Assembly: GCA_964636965.1 (NCBI GenBank)
Contig: CAZWST010000005.1
Location: 1 to 42,847, forward strand
DNA from: CAG-582 sp964636965
GTDB lineage: Bacteria; Bacillota_I; Bacilli_A; RF39; UBA660
DNA length: 42,847 nt
Direction of reading: 5' to 3'
Part shown: piece by piece, positions 40,548 to 42,847 of the stretch
Numbering within the stretch: position 1 is the first letter of the stretch
Layout of the letters: each line of letters opens with the position of its first letter
Notes under the pieces: model-generated
Told to the model about the DNA's origin: nothing
The model's database searches: none
What the model saw: the letters and a program-made list of their open reading frames with translations, nothing else
Position numbers and translations under genes: made by a program

Positions 40548-40556
40548 TAGTTTTTT
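40536..40556 (+). terminator. Terminator before tRNA-Thr(CGT)
   Basis: An 18-base perfect palindrome (40536-40553) followed by T to 40556. The stop codon of the preceding gene lies in the stem; the tRNA begins at the next base, so the tRNA may be cut from a read-through transcript. Confidence 0.7.
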
Positions 40557-40631
40557 GCCTACTTAGCACAGTGGTAGTGCAACGCCCTCGTAACGCGTAG
40601 GTCGCTGGTTCAAATCCGGCAGTAGGCACCA
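40557..40631 (+). tRNA. tRNA-Thr (CGT anticodon)
   Basis: Acceptor GCCTACT pairs with AGTAGGC; the anticodon loop CTCGTAA carries CGT at 40589-40591; the T arm has GTTCAAATC; CCA is encoded. The anticodon stem ACGCC/CGCGT has a C-C mismatch at the pair next to the loop. Reads ACG. Confidence 0.95.
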
Positions 40632-40713
40632 TTTTTAATTAAAAAAACATATCTATTAAAAAAAAATATATGTTAATATAAAAATAATATACTTATAAGG
40701 AAGAAACTTAATT

Positions 40714-41304
40714 ATGAAAAAAACCATATTATTTAGAATAATTTTATTAATATACTTAATTTTACCAATATTAATACTTGTTTTTCCAATGCTTTTTCAA
40801 TATAAGTTTTATATATTAACCATTGTAGGTATATCTATTTATTTTATTTTAAAAACAAATAAAGTATCCAATGATTTATTAGGTATAAAAAAAGAAAATA
40901 TAATAAGTTCTATAAAAAGGAATTTACCTATTATAATATTAGGTATAGTAACTATTATTTTACTTAGAACATTTAATCTAAATAAATATAAACCAACAGA
41001 AACAATACCCTTTTATATTTTTTATATTTTTATATCTTGCCCAATTCAAGAATTTCTATATAGGAGTGTATTTGGTTATTTTGATGATATTTTAATTAAA
41101 AATAAATATATAACAATATTATTATCTAGCATAAGCTATTCATTTATACATATTATTTATAAAGATGTACTAACTTTAGTTTTAACATTCTTATTTGGTT
41201 TAATCTTGTACTATGTATATCAAAAAGATAAAAATATATTTGGTGTCGCAATAAGTCATATTATTATTGGTATACTAACTATATATCTTGGAATTATAAA
41301 CTAA
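40714..41304 (+). CDS. CPBP-family intramembrane metalloprotease (CAAX/bacteriocin-processing type)
   Basis: 196 residues, about six to seven membrane helices. CPBP motifs: QEFLYRS (motif 1, normally EExxxR; here QE with E and R kept), SYSFIHI (motif 2, FxxxH-like) and the final SHIIIGIL (motif 3, H near the C-terminus). The family includes bacteriocin-immunity and prenyl-protein processing enzymes, and many roles are unknown. It lies between two tRNA-Thr genes, with its stop codon 8 bases before the second. A+T-richer than most neighbours. Ribosome site AAGGAAG at about 40699. Confidence 0.8.
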   Translation: MKKTILFRIILLIYLILPILILVFPMLFQYKFYILTIVGISIYFILKTNKVSNDLLGIKKENIISSIKRNLPIIILGIVTIILLRTFNLNKYKPTETIPFYIFYIFISCPIQEFLYRSVFGYFDDILIKNKYITILLSSISYSFIHIIYKDVLTLVLTFLFGLILYYVYQKDKNIFGVAISHIIIGILTIYLGIIN

Positions 41305-41312
41305 CTTTTTAT

Positions 41313-41386
41313 GCCGAATTAGTACAGTGGTAGTACAGATGCATGGTAAGCATCAGAGGGCAGTTCAATTCTGCCATTCGGCACCA
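41313..41386 (+). tRNA. tRNA-Thr (GGT anticodon)
   Basis: Acceptor GCCGAAT pairs with ATTCGGC; anticodon stem GATGC/GCATC with loop ATGGTAA (anticodon GGT, 41345-41347); T arm GTTCAATTC; CCA is encoded. Reads ACC and ACT. Confidence 0.96.
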
Positions 41387-41398
41387 GAAGTGGATACA

Positions 41399-41464
41399 TT
41401 CGAACTCTTAAAAAGAGGTCGAATTTAATCAATCAACTTTCTTTAAAAAGAGGTTGATTTTTTT
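41399..41464 (+). terminator. Tandem terminator-like hairpins after tRNA-Thr(GGT)
   Basis: First stem: 41399-41409 with 41413-41423 around an AAA loop, one A/G mismatch. Second stem: AATCAAC at 41431-41437 with GTTGATT at 41453-41459, then T to 41464. The two hairpins share the CTTTAAAAAGAGGT core, as if one is a diverged copy of the other. Confidence 0.7.
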
Positions 41465-41508
41465 AATCGCTAAAAAATAATCTAGAGGTTCTAATCATTA
41501 ACTCACAA

Positions 41509-41649
41509 TTATTTTAATTCCTCTATTAGACAACAGGAACCCACTTATAATTCTTTTTTTTAACGTGCTAAAACAAAAAATATTTTTGCTTTAGCAAATA
41601 AGCATTACGAATTATAAGTGCCTATTGTCAATAGATTTCCTCAAAATAA
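41509..41649. ncRNA. Very long imperfect stem-loop of about 140 bases
   Basis: Arms pair in successive blocks: TTATTTT (41509-41515) with AAAATAA (41643-41649); TCTATT with AATAGA (41630-41635); GACAA (41529-41533) with TTGTC (41625-41629); AGG with CCT; CACTTATAATTC (41542-41553) with 41609-41620; and an inner stem 41567-41579 with 41583-41595. Small bulges separate the blocks. This may be a structured RNA or the hairpin end of a mobile element; no family is recognised. Confidence 0.45.
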
Positions 41650-41756
41650 CGGCAAACATGAATGGTCATTATTTTTATTTTTTAAAAAATGCAAGTCATC
41701 ACTTTTTTTCCAATCTCTTAAAAACATCACATATTTTTGAATGGGCATAAGAGTTG

Positions 41757-41863
41757 GACACCACAAATCTATTTTACACTTGTAAAATGGGCCTTTCTCG
41801 TGGTGTCACTTCTATTTTTGCACTTGCAAAAATGGCGACTACGCCATAAAATTTGACTACGCC
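41757..41863. repeat. Paired hairpins with compensating changes, plus GACTACGCC repeats
   Basis: GACACCAC (41757-41764) pairs with GTGGTGTC (41800-41807) and encloses ATTTTACA/TGTAAAAT (41771-41788). Next door, ATTTTTGCA/TGCAAAAAT (41814-41833) forms a second hairpin with the same CACTTG loop context, and one A-T pair of the first is a G-C pair in the second. A GGCG-ACTA-CGCC hairpin and a second GACTACGCC (41855-41863) follow. Confidence 0.65.
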
Positions 41864-42042
41864 TATTTTAGAACCCTTATAAATGCTAGAGTTGTGAGTT
41901 TAAAGTGACAACTTATAGTGACTACTTTTCAAATAATTTGCAAAAACTTATTAAAAAAAGTGACGATTTGATAATGAAAAGAATGCAAAAATACAGTATA
42001 ATTATAAATGTAAATATTTCGTTTTCAGAAAGGAATTTGTTT

Positions 42043-42847
42043 ATGGAACAGTTAAAAAATGAAGATTTATTTGGAAATTATTATAACAAAATAAATGAAT
42101 TAATTTTAAAAGCAAAACATAATGTTATTAAAAATATTAATGTTGAAATGGTGGAACTTTATTTTGAAATAGGCTCTACTATTAATGAACTTATAGAAAA
42201 ATATAATTTGGAAGCATCACAAAATGAAATAATAAAATCTTTTTCAGAAAAATTAACTAAAGAATTTGGTCAAGGTTTTAGTGTTCCGAGTTTAAAGAAA
42301 ATGAAAAAATTCTATTTAACTTATAATAGTGGTTCCACACTGTGGAACCAGTTAAGTTGGAGTCATAATCGTTTAATAATGAATATAGAAGATGAAACTA
42401 AAAGGAACTTTTATCTAGAAGAATCTATTAAATCAAATTGGAGTGTTAGGCAATTAGAAAGACAAATTAATAGTTTTTATTACGAAAGATTATTATCAAC
42501 TAGTAATCACACTAAAGAGGCAGTTAAAAATGAAATTAATACTTTAGAAAAAAAAGAAAAAGTACAGGATTTTATTAAAGATCCATATATTTTAGAATTT
42601 TTAGATATTAAAGATAGAAGATTTTTAGAAAAAGATTTGGAATCTAATTTACTTGAACATATTTCAGAATTTTTATTAGAATTAGGTAGAGGATTCTCTT
42701 TTGTTGCAAGACAAAGAAGAATTGATGTTGACGGGGATAATTTTTATATAGATCTAGTTTTTTATAATTACGTGTTGAAGTGCTTTGTATTAATTGATTT
42801 AAAATTAGATAAATTGACTCATCAAGATATTGGACAAATGGATTTTT
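42043..42847 (+). CDS. YhcG/DUF1016 PDDEXK nuclease-domain protein, 3'-truncated by the window
   Basis: 268 residues are present; the gene runs off the window. An N-terminal DUF1016_N helical domain (NINVEMVELYFEIGSTINELIEKYN, GFSVPSLKKMKKFYLTY) includes the family's QLSWSHNRLIM segment. The C-terminal PDDEXK nuclease domain has FYIDLVFYN and VLIDLKLDKLTHQDIGQM, where the DLK and preceding D are the metal-binding residues. Family members are usually about 330-380 residues. They are accessory, often scattered genes linked to mobile elements and defence islands; their target is not known. Ribosome site AGAAAGG; TATAAT at 41997-42002. Its place after a tRNA and a structured region hints at acquisition by transfer. 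Confidence 0.9.
   Translation, partial: MEQLKNEDLFGNYYNKINELILKAKHNVIKNINVEMVELYFEIGSTINELIEKYNLEASQNEIIKSFSEKLTKEFGQGFSVPSLKKMKKFYLTYNSGSTLWNQLSWSHNRLIMNIEDETKRNFYLEESIKSNWSVRQLERQINSFYYERLLSTSNHTKEAVKNEINTLEKKEKVQDFIKDPYILEFLDIKDRRFLEKDLESNLLEHISEFLLELGRGFSFVARQRRIDVDGDNFYIDLVFYNYVLKCFVLIDLKLDKLTHQDIGQMDF
42331..42349. repeat. Perfect 19-base inverted repeat inside the YhcG gene
   Basis: GGTTCCACA, one C, TGTGGAACC: a perfect 9-bp inverted repeat, G+C-richer than its surroundings, coding for part of the SGSTLWNQ segment. Confidence 0.85.

Larger units (their letters stand above)
41387..42042. other. Structured gene-free stretch of about 650 bases
   Basis: No open reading frame of note on either strand. 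The stretch holds two terminator-like hairpins (41399-41464), a very long imperfect stem (41509-41649), a nested pair of similar hairpins (41757-41833), a short GGCG-ACTA-CGCC hairpin (41834-41845), repeats of GACTACGCC, and a -10 box (TATAAT, 41997-42002) for the nuclease gene. It lies directly after tRNA-Thr(GGT), a typical integration edge. A structured RNA or the end of a mobile element both fit. Confidence 0.6.

Noticed and set aside
1..42847. CRISPR array
   Set aside because: No set of regularly spaced direct repeats was found; the repeats seen are coding (PEQPGQ) or hairpin arms.
1..42847. TGA read as tryptophan (code 4), suggested by low GC
   Set aside because: TGA closes several genes in ATGA overlaps and in front of terminators (1826, 8277, 17610), and Trp is coded by TGG throughout.

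Overview
The window is A+T-rich, densely packed DNA from a wall-making low-GC Gram-positive bacterium. TGA is used as a normal stop, for example in ATGA start/stop overlaps, so this is code 11 and not a Mycoplasma-type code. Shine-Dalgarno sites are mostly GGAGG or AGGTGAT-like, and promoters are mostly TTGACA-17-TATAAT. The gene mix (MraY, a SEDS protein, a class B PBP with a PASTA domain, CIRCE/HrcA-type control, DUF1292 proteins, a class B sortase, giant secreted Ig/dockerin proteins) suggests an uncultured gut Bacilli lineage of the RF39/Erysipelotrichia type. That placement is an inference.

Layout. 1-659: 3' part of a C-type-lectin-fold (SUMF1-like) surface protein whose last 50 codons look like the variable region of a diversity-generating retroelement (DGR). 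726-3401: three-gene ABC-2 exporter behind a structured leader. 3443-9161: tightly coupled four-gene operon of a TelA-like protein, an unknown protein, a coiled-coil MoxR-type AAA+ ATPase and a second unknown protein. 9251-10634: two DUF1292 proteins flanking a charged unknown. 10699-12606: class B PBP. 12690-14489: large unknown. 14558-17161: CIRCE-controlled Hsp20 and a ClpB lacking its N-domain. 17641-19949: secreted protein, class B sortase and an APKTG surface protein. 20087-23236: mraY, ftsW and adenosine deaminase. 23251-24595: two minus-strand unknowns. 24768-33638: a 2275-residue dockerin-bearing surface protein followed by two membrane-anchored cohesin-like proteins. 33718-35164: two membrane proteins. 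35312-41386: HD hydrolase, a HEVGH protein, cytidine deaminase, TtcA-like enzyme, CPBP protease, several unknowns and three tRNA genes (Arg-CCT, Thr-CGT, Thr-GGT). 41387-42042: a long, highly structured gene-free stretch. 42043-end: a YhcG/DUF1016 PDDEXK nuclease cut by the window edge.

How it works together. Much of the window builds or decorates the envelope: lipid I synthesis (MraY), glycan polymerisation and crosslinking (FtsW plus PBP), sortase anchoring of an APKTG protein, and a probable non-cellulosomal dockerin-cohesin pair that could hold a giant adhesin on the membrane without a sortase signal. The clearest candidates for new biology are the DGR-type variable region with no reverse transcriptase in the window, the TelA/AAA+ operon, the dockerin-cohesin surface complex, and the structured RNA/DNA region beside tRNA-Thr. 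All functions are read from sequence patterns alone, without database searches.
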